A stretch of DNA of 64,000 bases, from positions 1-64,000 of the forward strand of contig PERU01000020.1 in the NCBI GenBank assembly GCA_002928965.1. The letters run 5' to 3'. The position numbers were made by a program, and so were the translations under genes. Positions within the stretch are counted from its first letter, which is position 1. Every line of letters begins with the position of its first letter. Positions 1 through 8,429 of the stretch are shown here, piece after piece. The stretch is from Methylomonas sp. GTDB lineage: Bacteria > Pseudomonadota > Gammaproteobacteria > Methylococcales > Methylomonadaceae. The notes beneath the pieces were generated by a model. That model did not search any database. It saw nothing but the letters and a program-made list of their open reading frames with translations, and was not told the origin of the DNA.

Positions 1-5
1 CCCAA

Positions 6-26
6 CCCCTCTTTATCAAAGAGGGG
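6..26. terminator. Hairpin downstream of oxyR, candidate terminator
   Basis: A perfect 9-bp inverted repeat (6-14 with 18-26, arms CCCCTCTTT and AAAGAGGGG) closes a 3-nt loop about 60 bp beyond the oxyR stop. It could end oxyR transcripts or those of a gene to the left of the window. There is no U-tract on the minus strand, so termination is an inference. Confidence 0.4.
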
Positions 27-86
27 AGCAAGAATCGTGTGATTCGGAATAAGCAGAATTCCGGGAAGTTATTTATGACCATATCC

Positions 87-1001
87 TTAGTTATTTTGTT
101 TGTGTTCCTGGGCGGTGGACAATTCTGCCGCGACTTGTTTGATCAACCCGGCCATTGCAGTGATCAGTTTGCCGCGAGCACTGGTTTTGCGCCAAACCAA
201 GCCGATACTGCGACTGGGCGCCGGTGAGGCGAAAGGAATGTAACGAATGCCGTCATCGCCTGGACCGATGGCAATCCGCGGCATAAAGGTGATGCCGGTG
301 CCGGCTCGGACCATTTGCCTTAGCGTTTCCAGACTGGTGGCCCGGACATCCTGCTGTTCATCGGCGCTATTGATCTGACATATTTGCAAAGCCTGACCCC
401 TTAGGCAATGGCCTTCATCCAGCAATAGCAACTGTTGACCGGCTAAATCGGTTTGGGCAATTTTGTTGAGATTGGCCAGCGGATGGTCAGCGGCTACCGC
501 TAACAAAAATTCATCATCAAACAACACGGCGCGTTGCAAAGACTCGTCAGGCACCGGCAGCGCCAGCAATGCCATATCGATTTGGGCATTTTTTAACTGT
601 TTGATCAGTTCCTCGGTTTTTTCCTCCAGTAAAATCAGTCTGGCTTTGGGGAACTGTTGCCGAATCAAGGGTACCAGCGGTGGAAAAATATACGTCGACA
701 GGGTTGGAAAGGCGCCGATACGCAGATTGCCGGCCAAAGGATCGCCGGCATGTTCGGCAAGCTGTTTAACCTGCTCGACTTCCTGCAGAATGCGTCGCGC
801 TGAAATCACGACCTGTTCGCCGATTTCAGTCAGTAAAACCCGCTTGTTGCTGCGCTCGAAAATCTGCACTCCCAGGCCGTCTTCCAGTTTTTTGATTTGG
901 GTGCTCAGCGTGGGTTGACTGATAAAACAACGTTCCGCCGCCTGCACAAAACTGCGCAAATCGGCTACGGCAATCAGGTAATGCAAGTCGCGGAGATTCA
1001 T
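87..1001 (-). CDS. oxyR: Hydrogen-peroxide-sensing LysR regulator OxyR
   Basis: This is a LysR-type transcription factor that senses H2O2 through a reversible disulfide and activates antioxidant genes. At 304 aa it has the normal OxyR length. The N-terminal winged helix-turn-helix (about residues 1-60) begins MNLRDLHYLIAV, and the effector domain follows. The two redox cysteines fall exactly at Cys199 (in DEGHCLRGQ) and Cys208 (QIC), the E. coli numbering, and the downstream RATSLETLRQMV block is also conserved. It is transcribed away from the bacterioferritin gene across about 500 bp. A 10-bp palindrome about 26 bp upstream of its ATG may be an autoregulatory site. The family assignment is firm. 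Targets cannot be read from this window, although the neighbouring iron-storage gene is a plausible one. Confidence 0.95.
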   Translation of the reverse strand: MNLRDLHYLIAVADLRSFVQAAERCFISQPTLSTQIKKLEDGLGVQIFERSNKRVLLTEIGEQVVISARRILQEVEQVKQLAEHAGDPLAGNLRIGAFPTLSTYIFPPLVPLIRQQFPKARLILLEEKTEELIKQLKNAQIDMALLALPVPDESLQRAVLFDDEFLLAVAADHPLANLNKIAQTDLAGQQLLLLDEGHCLRGQALQICQINSADEQQDVRATSLETLRQMVRAGTGITFMPRIAIGPGDDGIRYIPFASPAPSRSIGLVWRKTSARGKLITAMAGLIKQVAAELSTAQEHKQNN

Positions 1002-1501
1002 AATCAGTCCATTAAATCGGCAGTCATAACTATAGTTGTCGGCATTGGTTCTCAGGGTAGTGGCTGAAGACTATCGCTTTACGCTGACGATCATGAAAAT
1101 ACCGCAGTCGCCCCGGTAAATGACAAACATTTGGCAGCGATATTCCGGGTAAATAATCAGCTGGCATGCGTTAAATCCGGATGTGCCGATTTTATGTGCC
1201 GAAGCGCGAGCGGATTTTACGCCAAACCTAATGGGCAAGCATAGCAAGGGCCATTAAGGGTTGGAATAATCAACTGATCTGTCTAGAACAGGCCTCCTGG
1301 GATGATCGTACGATGTTCTTAAACATTGGTTGTAGTGCCAAGGCGCAACCGCCAAATCCGCCGCGTCAAGTTGAATTCAAGTGCAGTGATAGGGCATTGC
1401 TCGACACACTCATGTGTATGTGACCAACGAAGGCCGTGGTGGTAAACTTGAACCCAGAAAATCTTTAATAATCACCGGTTACGAACAGCAGGGGCGTACA
1501 C
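1002..1501. other. 500-bp non-coding stretch between oxyR and bfr
   Basis: This is the divergent intergenic region between oxyR and the bacterioferritin gene. Apart from the palindrome near oxyR I found no gene and no convincing promoter. The part nearest bfr (about 1400-1500) reads without stops in one frame for a short distance but matches no protein I recognise. Confidence 0.6.
1028..1037. promoter_or_regulatory. Palindrome upstream of oxyR, possible LysR-type operator
   Basis: The perfect palindrome AACTATAGTT lies 26 bp upstream of the oxyR start codon. LysR-family regulators often repress themselves from such positions, and OxyR sites are built from ATAG/CTAT units. Only one such unit is clear here, so this is tentative. 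Confidence 0.3.
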
Positions 1502-1969
1502 ATGAAAGGTAACGATCAAGTCATCACGTATTTAAATGAATTGTTGGCCGGCGAACTGACCGCCATCGATCAATATTTCATTCACTCCCGGATGTATGAA
1601 AACTGGGGGTTCAGCAAGCTATACGAGCGAATTGCCCATGAAGTGCAGGACGAAACCAATCATGCCGATGCTCTGATCAAACGGATACTGTTTCTAGAAG
1701 GTACGCCGGACTTGTCGGTGCGTGAGCCGTTGCAGGTCGGTCGCACCGTTGAGGACATGTTAAAAAACGATCTGGCCGTGGAAATCAAAGTGGTGCAGGA
1801 TTTGCGCCGGGTAATGGGCTTTTGCGAATCGGTACAGGATTATCAGACCCGTGAAATATTGCGGGTAATGCTGGAAGATACCGAACATGATCATGCGCAC
1901 TGGCTGGAGCAGCAATTGGGCATGATCGAACGCATCGGTTTGGCCAATTATTTGCAGTCTCAACTCTAG
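1502..1969 (+). CDS. bfr: Bacterioferritin-type ferritin lacking the heme methionine (FtnA/BfrA-like)
   Basis: This is an iron-storage subunit that oxidises Fe(II) at a diiron site and stores ferric mineral inside a 24-mer shell. The 155 residues form one ferritin four-helix bundle with the bacterioferritin N-terminus (MKG..VI.YLNELL) and C-terminus (NYLQSQL). The ferroxidase ligands are visible: Glu18, Glu51, His54, Glu94, Glu128 and His131. The heme-ligand methionine expected at position 52 is threonine (QDETNHAD). Pseudomonas FtnA/BfrA shows the same change and does not bind heme by itself. The protein may therefore work without heme or co-assemble with a Met52-containing partner encoded elsewhere. 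It is monocistronic and close to oxyR, which fits a link between iron storage and oxidative stress. Confidence 0.9.
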   Translation: MKGNDQVITYLNELLAGELTAIDQYFIHSRMYENWGFSKLYERIAHEVQDETNHADALIKRILFLEGTPDLSVREPLQVGRTVEDMLKNDLAVEIKVVQDLRRVMGFCESVQDYQTREILRVMLEDTEHDHAHWLEQQLGMIERIGLANYLQSQL

Positions 1970-2068
1970 GGAGTCGAATTGTTCAGCGCTTTCCTGGTTT
2001 GGCCTTGCCATTAACATGGGCTGAAGGGATGTGTCATTGTGTTTTTACAGATTTGTAGATAAGCCACC

Positions 2069-3160
2069 ATGTTGATATTTAAAAAACGCACCGAACAAAA
2101 CTTGCAACAAATTCAGGCTGCCCGCTTGGAAATTGCAACGAATGCCCAGTTCGACAGCGCCTTCATCATCATGAATGCCTTGGCGGCAATTATCGCGTCT
2201 TATGCGCTGCTGGCTGATAGTGGTTCCGGTGTGATTGGCGCCATGCTGGTGGCCATGTTGTTGAGTCCGATTGCTGGGATTTCCCTGGCTTTGGTGGACG
2301 GAGATTCGACTTTATTCAAACAATCCTTACTTTCGCTGAGTGGTGGTATCGGTATTGTGATGTTGTGTGCGTTAGTCATCGGTTGGTTGCATACGGATAT
2401 CCCAGCGGGCAAGGAATTAATGGCGAGGACCCGACCGAATTATATGGATTTGATGATTGCACTGGCGGGTGGTGCTGTTGGAGCGTATGCGGTCATTTCC
2501 CCGCGTATCGTCAATGCGGTGGTTGGCGTGGCGATTGCCACAGCATTAGTGCCGCCCTTGTGTTCAGGTACTATTTTTGCGGCACGTGGCGAATGGGAAA
2601 ACGCCGGTGGCGCTTATCTTTTGGCTTTTGCCAATATTGTGGCGATACAATTTTCTTCGTCGGTCGTATTGTGGCTGGCAGGATTTCATAAGGCGATTGA
2701 TCATCTTAACCGCAATCGTAAAGTGATCTGGCTAAATACCATTAGTGTGTTGCTGATGGCTACGCTGTTTATCTCATTGGGCGCCAATACCAAACTGGTG
2801 GTGGTGAAGATGCTGTTCGATACAAACACCCGCAAAGTTCTATTGCAAGAATTGGAGCATTACCCCGGTGCCAGCTTGGATGAATTATCCGTGAGACGGG
2901 AAGAGGGGATGTATATCGTAAGAGCTGTGGTGCGGAGTCCATTCGGGTTTTCAGCGCAGGATGTGGGCTTGCTGGAAGCCAAATTGCCTGCTTCGCCAAA
3001 TTCATTACCGGTTGAGTTGCGACTGCGCCATGTCAAGGTGGAGGTAATGACCAAACACGGTTCAAAATACGATCAGCAGATGAGTGATGCTGTTCAGGGG
3101 TTGACAGCGGTAGACATTGTCCCCCCATCATCACAGGCTGACACCTCGGTCACGCCATAA
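2069..3160 (+). CDS. DUF389 family integral membrane protein
   Basis: A 363-aa membrane protein of the DUF389 (TIGR00341-like) family, whose biochemical role is unknown. After a charged cytoplasmic N-terminus (about 25 residues) come six or so hydrophobic segments between about residues 30 and 240. The conserved small-residue blocks typical of the family are present: SGSGVIGAMLVAMLLSPI and VGVAIATALVPPLCSG. The last 120 residues are soluble, and their V.LRR..V...V pattern is suggestive of a small alpha/beta domain. It starts at an ATG 99 bp after bfr, but no operon link is evident. Family assignment is confident; function is unknown. Confidence 0.8.
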   Translation: MLIFKKRTEQNLQQIQAARLEIATNAQFDSAFIIMNALAAIIASYALLADSGSGVIGAMLVAMLLSPIAGISLALVDGDSTLFKQSLLSLSGGIGIVMLCALVIGWLHTDIPAGKELMARTRPNYMDLMIALAGGAVGAYAVISPRIVNAVVGVAIATALVPPLCSGTIFAARGEWENAGGAYLLAFANIVAIQFSSSVVLWLAGFHKAIDHLNRNRKVIWLNTISVLLMATLFISLGANTKLVVVKMLFDTNTRKVLLQELEHYPGASLDELSVRREEGMYIVRAVVRSPFGFSAQDVGLLEAKLPASPNSLPVELRLRHVKVEVMTKHGSKYDQQMSDAVQGLTAVDIVPPSSQADTSVTP

Positions 3161-3344
3161 ATTGACAACGTAAAGCGGTATTTTCAATCGATTAAAGTCG
3201 AATTTTTAGGCATGCGGTTCAGTGCTGATAAAGGTTTTGGTGGTTTAACATTTTCGTATTTACAAGCTGATTTTCTTTTCTTTAGTTATCACAAATAGGC
3301 GAGTAGAATCAAAAAGGTGTTAATTAGAAAATAGGAAAATAATA

Positions 3345-3734
3345 ATGAAAAAAATCAATGCAGCGGCGATATTATTGGGCTTATCTTTGTTCATACCTGC
3401 GGTCAACGCAGATGTCTCCTTACAATCCAAGGACGAGGTACAGGGTGCCTGGAAACTGAATCACACCAAAAAGAATGTCAACAGCCAGGAAGTGTTAAAG
3501 CGCGAAGACACCTGGACATTCAAAGATGGCAAAGTGACTATCACCCATATACCCCGAGAAGGGACTTTTTACGATCAAACACCTGTTAACTATGAAATTG
3601 AAGACGGTAAATTGAAAATTTCCTTGTTAGGTCGTTCGGATAAATTCGACATATTTTCCTTAGTGGAAAAAGACGATAAAAATATGACCTTAAAAGGCAA
3701 GTTCGGCGATATGTATTATTTCAATAAAAAATAA
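3345..3734 (+). CDS. Small secreted protein, lipocalin-like beta pattern, function unknown
   Basis: A 129-aa protein with a clear Sec signal peptide (about residues 1-22, cleavage near VNA-DVS). The mature part alternates short strands (WKLNHTK, WTFKDGKVTITH, YEIEDGKLKIS) ending in FGDMYYFNKK, the pattern of a small beta-barrel or META/lipocalin-like domain. I do not recognise the family. The start is supported by an A-rich leader with a short purine stretch. A strong hairpin lies just after the stop, between this gene and the convergent xthA. It is probably periplasmic. Confidence 0.6.
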   Translation: MKKINAAAILLGLSLFIPAVNADVSLQSKDEVQGAWKLNHTKKNVNSQEVLKREDTWTFKDGKVTITHIPREGTFYDQTPVNYEIEDGKLKISLLGRSDKFDIFSLVEKDDKNMTLKGKFGDMYYFNKK

Positions 3735-3752
3735 CCAGCATGTACTAATTTG

Positions 3753-3778
3753 TAGAGACGCAGAATAATGCGTCTCTA
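3753..3778. terminator. Hairpin between convergent genes, candidate bidirectional terminator
   Basis: A 10-bp perfect stem (TAGAGACGCA at 3753-3762 with its complement at 3769-3778) around a 6-nt loop lies 18 bp after the secreted-protein stop and 18 bp before the xthA stop. Its position between converging genes suggests a two-way terminator. The flanks are poor in T-runs. Confidence 0.5.
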
Positions 3779-3796
3779 TGGCTACTGTATTTCGGC

Positions 3797-4576
3797 TCAA
3801 AATAACCTGTCATAATCAATAAGCAACGGTGCGTGATCGCTAAATCGTTGATCTTTATATATGCTGCAGTTACTGACTGTGGCGGCCAAACCCGGCGTGG
3901 CGATTTGATAATCGATACGCCAACCCACATTTTTCGCCCAGGCCTGACCGCGATTGCTCCACCAGGTATAACAACCATCGGTGGTATCGGGGTGTAACCG
4001 ACGATACACATCCACCCAGCCCTGATTGTTGAGCATGTTGCCGAACCAAGCCCGCTCTTCCGGCAAAAATCCGGAATTTTTCTGATTACCGCGCCAGTTT
4101 TTCAGATCAATAGCTTGATGAGCGATGTTCCAGTCGCCGCAAATCAACACCTCGCGACCGCTGTTTAGCAAAGCGTGTAAATGCGGATAGAAGCGATCAA
4201 GCACTGAAAATTTAACGGCTTGCCGATCGGGGCCACTGGAACCGGATGGTAAATACAGGGAAATCACCGACAAATTGCCAAACTGCGCTTCCAGGTAACG
4301 GCCTTCGCTGTCGATGTCGGCATGCCCCAAGCCTTCGATGACATTATCTGCAGGCCGTGTGCTGTAAATGCCAACGCCGCTGTAACCCTTTTTGGCCGCG
4401 TAATGAAAATACCCAAAGTATCCAGGCGGTTGCAGCATGTGCTCGGTCAGGTTGATTTTTTGGGCTTTCAGTTCCTGCAAGCAAACCAGATCAGCCTTTT
4501 GTTCCGCTAACCAATTGTAAAAACCTTTGCTGGCTGCCGAGCGAATGCCGTTGAGATTGAGCGAAATTACACGCAT
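3797..4576 (-). CDS. xthA: Exodeoxyribonuclease III (AP endonuclease)
   Basis: This enzyme of the endonuclease/exonuclease/phosphatase fold removes 3' blocking groups and cuts abasic sites in base-excision repair. At 259 aa it has the usual length and the typical start MRVISLNLNGIRSA. Active-site blocks are in order: the metal-binding Glu in CLQELKAQ (about residue 35), GYSGVGIYS, the GDWNIAH motif carrying the catalytic Asp, WRIDYQIAT, and the C-terminal SDHAPLLIDYD with the catalytic His. It is monocistronic and convergent with the small secreted-protein gene. The enzyme type is well supported. Strict E. coli XthA orthology is less certain, since ExoA-type relatives share these motifs. Confidence 0.9.
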   Translation of the reverse strand: MRVISLNLNGIRSAASKGFYNWLAEQKADLVCLQELKAQKINLTEHMLQPPGYFGYFHYAAKKGYSGVGIYSTRPADNVIEGLGHADIDSEGRYLEAQFGNLSVISLYLPSGSSGPDRQAVKFSVLDRFYPHLHALLNSGREVLICGDWNIAHQAIDLKNWRGNQKNSGFLPEERAWFGNMLNNQGWVDVYRRLHPDTTDGCYTWWSNRGQAWAKNVGWRIDYQIATPGLAATVSNCSIYKDQRFSDHAPLLIDYDRLF

Positions 4577-4744
4577 GGAAAGTATTGTAGGATTGAATAA
4601 ATGGGTTATTTTAACGGTTGGCCCAGCTCCGGGGGCGGATTATCCGGGCGGTTGCGCTTTAATGATGGTCAAGCGAATAATTCTTGATTAAAATACTAGG
4701 TTAAAGCAGTATTGTTTTTTATTAATAACATTAGAGAGACTCCT

Positions 4745-5077
4745 ATGGCCACTCCTGTTGTGTTTACCGATAGTGCCGCAAGTAAAGTCGCGGGTTTGAT
4801 TCAGGAAGAAGGAAACGACAACCTCAAGTTGCGGGTGTACATCAGCGGCGGCGGTTGTTCCGGCTTTCAATACGGTTTTACGTTTGATGAAGAAGTCAAT
4901 GACGATGATACCCAAATCGCCAACGGCGGCGTGACCGTGTTGATCGATTCCATGAGCATCCAATATTTGAATGGTGCTGAAATCGATTACAAAGAAGACA
5001 TCAGCGGTGCGCAGTTTGTGATTCGTAACCCGAATGCCACCACTACCTGTGGTTGTGGTTCGTCTTTCTCTGCCTAA
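4745..5077 (+). CDS. erpA: Iron-sulfur cluster insertion protein ErpA
   Basis: An A-type carrier that passes Fe-S clusters from the assembly machinery to apo-targets, notably isoprenoid-synthesis enzymes. I place the start at the ATG of [10 protein letters not shown] (4745) because AGAGAG lies just upstream and the product (110 aa) then has normal ErpA length. An in-frame start 33 bp further up would add a non-conserved extension. The three cluster-binding cysteines are present in [11 protein letters not shown] and in the C-terminal [11 protein letters not shown]. The insert-free spacing and [12 protein letters not shown] fit ErpA better than IscA or SufA. A hairpin after the stop separates it from a convergent operon. 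Confidence 0.92.
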   Translation: MATPVVFTDSAASKVAGLIQEEGNDNLKLRVYISGGGCSGFQYGFTFDEEVNDDDTQIANGGVTVLIDSMSIQYLNGAEIDYKEDISGAQFVIRNPNATTTCGCGSSFSA

Positions 5078-5098
5078 CCGCGGATAACGAATGGTTTC

Positions 5099-5119
5099 GC
5101 GCAGGCAAACTGCCTGCGC
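5099..5119. terminator. Hairpin between erpA and the convergent operon
   Basis: An 8-bp GC-rich stem (GCGCAGGC at 5099-5106 with GCCTGCGC at 5112-5119) and a 5-nt loop lie between the erpA stop and the end of the minus-strand operon. On the plus strand it is followed at short distance by a TTTT. It could terminate in both directions. Confidence 0.55.
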
Positions 5120-5128
5120 AGACCGGTT

Positions 5129-5914
5129 TTAACGCAACCAATTAATTTCCCTGGCGGTTTCCTCGCCGACCACACATTCCCGCAAGCTATCGGCCATGCG
5201 CAGCTGTGTTTCAGATAACGGGATGCGGCCAACCATGATTTCTGCCATTTTTTGCGGATACAGTGGTGATTGTTGCGGATCCGCATAACCGACCGGAAAT
5301 AACGCTGTATTGTCGGGAGCGTATTTGTCTTTTGCACCGACGGTATGCAAAAACTCATGGGCAATCACGATGTTGTTTTGCTGATCCTGATCTTCTGAAG
5401 CAAAGGCGTGCACCACCGCCAACAAGCCTTTATCCAGACCCAGCGAATGTTCCAGTTGCTTGCCTTTACTGGCTGTGTGATACAACACAAACACCCTTAC
5501 TCGCCTGATATTGTCATCATCGGCATCCTCCGGTGTGTTTTGGTAGGTCCAATAGCGAAATTGTAGACCCCACCCAATGATCGCCATCACACCGGCATCC
5601 GGTCTGGGTGCGGGTGGCGGTAGCATAGACACTGTCGCCCCCAATCGAGTCAGCGTAGGTTGCTGAGTAATCAGGTTGTACGCTTTGCCCTGTTCGGCAA
5701 AAAACTGATCAATCGGCGCAAACACCTGATCATTCAGGCCTGCTATGTAGTCATTGACCTCAGGATGATTATTTTCAGCATTGATCGGGTAAATCATCAG
5801 TTGCAGCGGCTCGGTCCAGTTGCGGGATTTAAGCTGTTGCTGGCGTGCATAGAATGCCAAACCCAGAAAGATGCTTAATAACAGCAGGATGCGAATGATT
5901 TTGAATAGAGTCAT
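5129..5914 (-). CDS. Membrane-anchored HExxH metallopeptidase-like protein
   Basis: A 261-aa protein with one N-terminal membrane segment (about residues 5-24, IIRILLLLSIFLGLAFYA), leaving the rest in the periplasm. The zinc-binding signature HEFLHTVGAKDKY (about residues 186-198) is a canonical HExxH with aromatic and glycine residues downstream, so a zinc peptidase is likely. The family is not one I can name. The start codon overlaps the stop of the DUF4105-like gene (ATGA), which indicates translational coupling. It is the last gene of a three-gene minus-strand operon with a lipoprotein and a putative Cys/His hydrolase, so a joint envelope role is inferred. The metallopeptidase fold is well supported by motif only. 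Confidence 0.65.
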   Translation of the reverse strand: MTLFKIIRILLLLSIFLGLAFYARQQQLKSRNWTEPLQLMIYPINAENNHPEVNDYIAGLNDQVFAPIDQFFAEQGKAYNLITQQPTLTRLGATVSMLPPPAPRPDAGVMAIIGWGLQFRYWTYQNTPEDADDDNIRRVRVFVLYHTASKGKQLEHSLGLDKGLLAVVHAFASEDQDQQNNIVIAHEFLHTVGAKDKYAPDNTALFPVGYADPQQSPLYPQKMAEIMVGRIPLSETQLRMADSLRECVVGEETAREINWLR

Positions 5915-7767
5915 GAGCCGGGTTCTGTCAACGGTTGCAAGGTATCCGCCACGGCAAACTTATAACTGCCTTTGCGGATATTGATAAAAGCCAGCTCCGG
6001 CAGACTCATTAACACGCCGCGAGTGCCATTGTTCAAACGCTTACCATTGTCTGTCGGCCAAGCCAATAAACCCAACAGGCTTTGTCCCAGACCGGTCAGG
6101 GTATTGAATGCGCCAAACATAGGCCGCAGCAATAGGCTGTCGTCGGTAAAAAACAAAAAGGCCGCGTCGTCTGGGTTGTATTGATACAACTCGGCGCTGA
6201 GGATATTGGATTCTCTGACAAATACCCAGGGCGGAAAGTCTTGCGCATACTGCTCATTTAACTGTTGCTGTCGATAGGACGGTAGATGGTGAATCGTCGT
6301 TACAGCATAGTGGTTTTCCAGATTGGCAAAGGCTATAAACGGCACAAATTCTAAATCAGGGCTAATCAAATCAATCGGATGTTGGTTGGCTAATGCCTGA
6401 TTCAGGTTGGCAGACAATTCGGTGACACAATTACGCGTCAGCAATTGGTAGTCATAGTGCTGCTCCAGTTCGCCGGATAAGCTGGGGATTAACTGTTGCA
6501 AGACGGTCAGATTGGTTTGCAGCTGGGTGGCGCTGACATCCGGCTTGATGATCAGCGGCAGGGGCAGTTTTTTTATAGGCAGTGCTTGCTGACCGTGGAA
6601 ACGAAAATGCTGCTGCATCAGACTGTTTTGCCATTGCTGATGCCGATTGGCCGCCCGTTCCAAATCAGTGTAAAACACATCGGACAGTGTCTGATTGTCA
6701 TTGAGTTGTTGCCAATAAGTCTGCCAATGTCGTTCTGCAAGAATGCGTTGTCGGTTGATCGCTTCAGCCTGATTGGGGTAATCATTGCTATTAATGGTTT
6801 CAGCATCATCCGCAAAATCATCCAGAAACACCCAGTGTCCGCTATCCAGGCTTTGTTGAATGACCACTAGGCGCGCCAGCGCCACAAACAACGCTTGTCC
6901 CCAATCCGGACGCTTGGAGTCGAGCAGCGAAATCGTGTTGCTCAATAGCCGCTGTTGATAGTTCTGTAGGGTATTTAACTGATCACTGTTTAAACGCCAC
7001 TCGGGTTGATTGAAACTATGGCAGACGTTGGGTTGCAATGCCTTGCCGTCAGTGATAACCCGCAAGGCCAACAGTTGGTTGATAGCATCGGCATAACGCT
7101 CGGAGACGCTGTAATGCTGTTGTCGATAGATCGCTTCGGTATCGGCCAAGCTTAGCTGGCGAATGCTATCCGTGATGGTCTGGCGGCGGTCGTTTAGAAA
7201 TTCGGCACCATAACGTGCCTGCAGGCGATGCTGCAATTGGTTAACAATCCGGCTGGCGGCTGGCTGCGTGTTGCATAGACCAATAGGCTGTGGCGTAGTA
7301 GCGGAAAAATCAGCCTCGCTATAAAACAAACCGGCACCTGACAAACTCAGACTGTTTTCAAAAACCCCCGCGGGTTCTGTCGGGTTGATGCTTAAAAACC
7401 GCGCCAGTAGCCACTGGTCGTTTTTAAAAGACTGCAATTGCTTGAATTGCCTTTGCTGATTCCAGTATTGGCTTTTGAAACTATCCTGCAGCACGGCAAA
7501 CTGGGCGTCTGATACGGCTATATCCGCAACGTGCAGACCGCGATTTTGTAAAAAGCGGTAATCAAACTCGAAGCTATCGCGACTGTCTTTGGTCAATCGG
7601 GTCAGGCCATTTGCGTATTGATAATGAAACACTTCATCATCAAACTGCACTGCCACATGCCCGCCGCTCGCTGTACCTTCGTTCGCCTCCAGATACAGAT
7701 ATTGAAAGGTTTTGGCGCTGGCACTGCCAAAGTAGAGCAGTGCCAGTAAGGTGATTAATCGCTTCAA
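5911..7767 (-). CDS. DUF4105-like periplasmic protein with permuted His/Cys hydrolase motifs
   Basis: A 618-aa exported protein with a signal peptide (about residues 1-18, cleavage near ASA-KTF). Two motifs suggest a circularly permuted NlpC/P60-like thiol enzyme: an early histidine in GGHVAVQFDD (about residue 37) and a much later cysteine in LLTRNCVTELS (about residue 445). DUF4105/Lnb-type proteins have this His-before-Cys order. The middle (about 150-400) is long, Q-rich and mostly helical with no recognised domain. It sits 3 bp after the lipoprotein gene and overlaps the HExxH gene by 4 bp. Whether it is a peptidase, amidase or acyltransferase cannot be decided from sequence. Confidence 0.6.
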   Translation of the reverse strand: MKRLITLLALLYFGSASAKTFQYLYLEANEGTASGGHVAVQFDDEVFHYQYANGLTRLTKDSRDSFEFDYRFLQNRGLHVADIAVSDAQFAVLQDSFKSQYWNQQRQFKQLQSFKNDQWLLARFLSINPTEPAGVFENSLSLSGAGLFYSEADFSATTPQPIGLCNTQPAASRIVNQLQHRLQARYGAEFLNDRRQTITDSIRQLSLADTEAIYRQQHYSVSERYADAINQLLALRVITDGKALQPNVCHSFNQPEWRLNSDQLNTLQNYQQRLLSNTISLLDSKRPDWGQALFVALARLVVIQQSLDSGHWVFLDDFADDAETINSNDYPNQAEAINRQRILAERHWQTYWQQLNDNQTLSDVFYTDLERAANRHQQWQNSLMQQHFRFHGQQALPIKKLPLPLIIKPDVSATQLQTNLTVLQQLIPSLSGELEQHYDYQLLTRNCVTELSANLNQALANQHPIDLISPDLEFVPFIAFANLENHYAVTTIHHLPSYRQQQLNEQYAQDFPPWVFVRESNILSAELYQYNPDDAAFLFFTDDSLLLRPMFGAFNTLTGLGQSLLGLLAWPTDNGKRLNNGTRGVLMSLPELAFINIRKGSYKFAVADTLQPLTEPGS

Positions 7768-7770
7768 ACG

Positions 7771-8208
7771 CTATTTCTGGCTGTCGTAACCGTCCTGAAT
7801 GGCGTCCATTTTGTCGCTGTCGCCATCGGCAAAATTCTTTTTAAAGGTTTGATAACCGACGCCGTCGATATGGGCTTTTTTCAGAGCTTTACCGATGGCT
7901 TTGTAGGTCATTGGCTCGTCTTCCCAATCGTTGACACCCCGCTCCTCGGCTATCTCGCCAAGGCCCTTTTGAAAATCGGCCAAGTCTTTGGTGTCGGATG
8001 AGGATTTTAAATAGGCATAGGTGTAATCCACTACATCCGCTTGGTATTTTTTGCTCTGGCGGGAAGAGGATAACGAAGACGGTGAAGAGGCTATATCGGA
8101 AATACTGCCGATACTGTCCGAGCTGGATTCGGAACTGTGCGAGAACGAGCAACCTTGCAAGATCAGTGCAAGCAGGCCGGCGGGCAGTAAAATTTTCTGA
8201 CTGAACAT
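7771..8208 (-). CDS. Serine-rich putative lipoprotein, first gene of the envelope operon
   Basis: I start this gene at the ATG at 8208 (MFSQKILLPAG) because GGAG precedes it at the right distance; an in-frame start 42 bp upstream would bury the signal sequence. The product is about 145 aa with a lipobox LQGC at about residues 17-20, so it is probably a lipoprotein. A serine-rich linker (residues 21-50) leads into a soluble acidic domain (YTYAYLKSSSDT, then GVNDWEDEPMTYKAIGKALK) that I cannot assign. It opens a three-gene operon with a DUF4105-like protein and an HExxH protein and may tether or regulate them. Confidence 0.6.
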   Translation of the reverse strand: MFSQKILLPAGLLALILQGCSFSHSSESSSDSIGSISDIASSPSSLSSSRQSKKYQADVVDYTYAYLKSSSDTKDLADFQKGLGEIAEERGVNDWEDEPMTYKAIGKALKKAHIDGVGYQTFKKNFADGDSDKMDAIQDGYDSQK

Positions 8209-8305
8209 AAAAACTCCAGAGTGTGAAGGGTAAACGGTAATTCTGAACAATTATTTCACCACGAATATCACCGAGAAGACCAAGAAAAATCAGCCTGTTA
8301 GGGAT

Positions 8306-8395
8306 GCACTGATTAAATCGTCATTCCCGCGATGGCGGGAATCCATGTCATTGATTCATCTGGGCTGCCGCCTACGTGGGATATTTAATCAGCGC
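8306..8395. repeat. 90-bp MITE-like element with terminal inverted repeats
   Basis: The ends GCACTGATTAAAT (8306-8318) and ATTTAATCAGCGC (8383-8395) are 13-bp inverted repeats with one mismatch. Inside is an 8-bp perfect hairpin, ATTCCCGC/GCGGGAAT (8323-8342), of the kind common in proteobacterial intergenic repeats. There is no coding capacity. It lies between glnE and the envelope operon, both on the minus strand. Confidence 0.5.
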
Positions 8396-8429
8396 TTTCG
8401 GTATTGCGTGTCCTTCTTGACTGTTAAGG

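Noticed and set aside
1400-1500. Possible gene remnant ahead of bfr
   Set aside because: A short stop-free stretch is present but it matches no family I can name and has no start signals.
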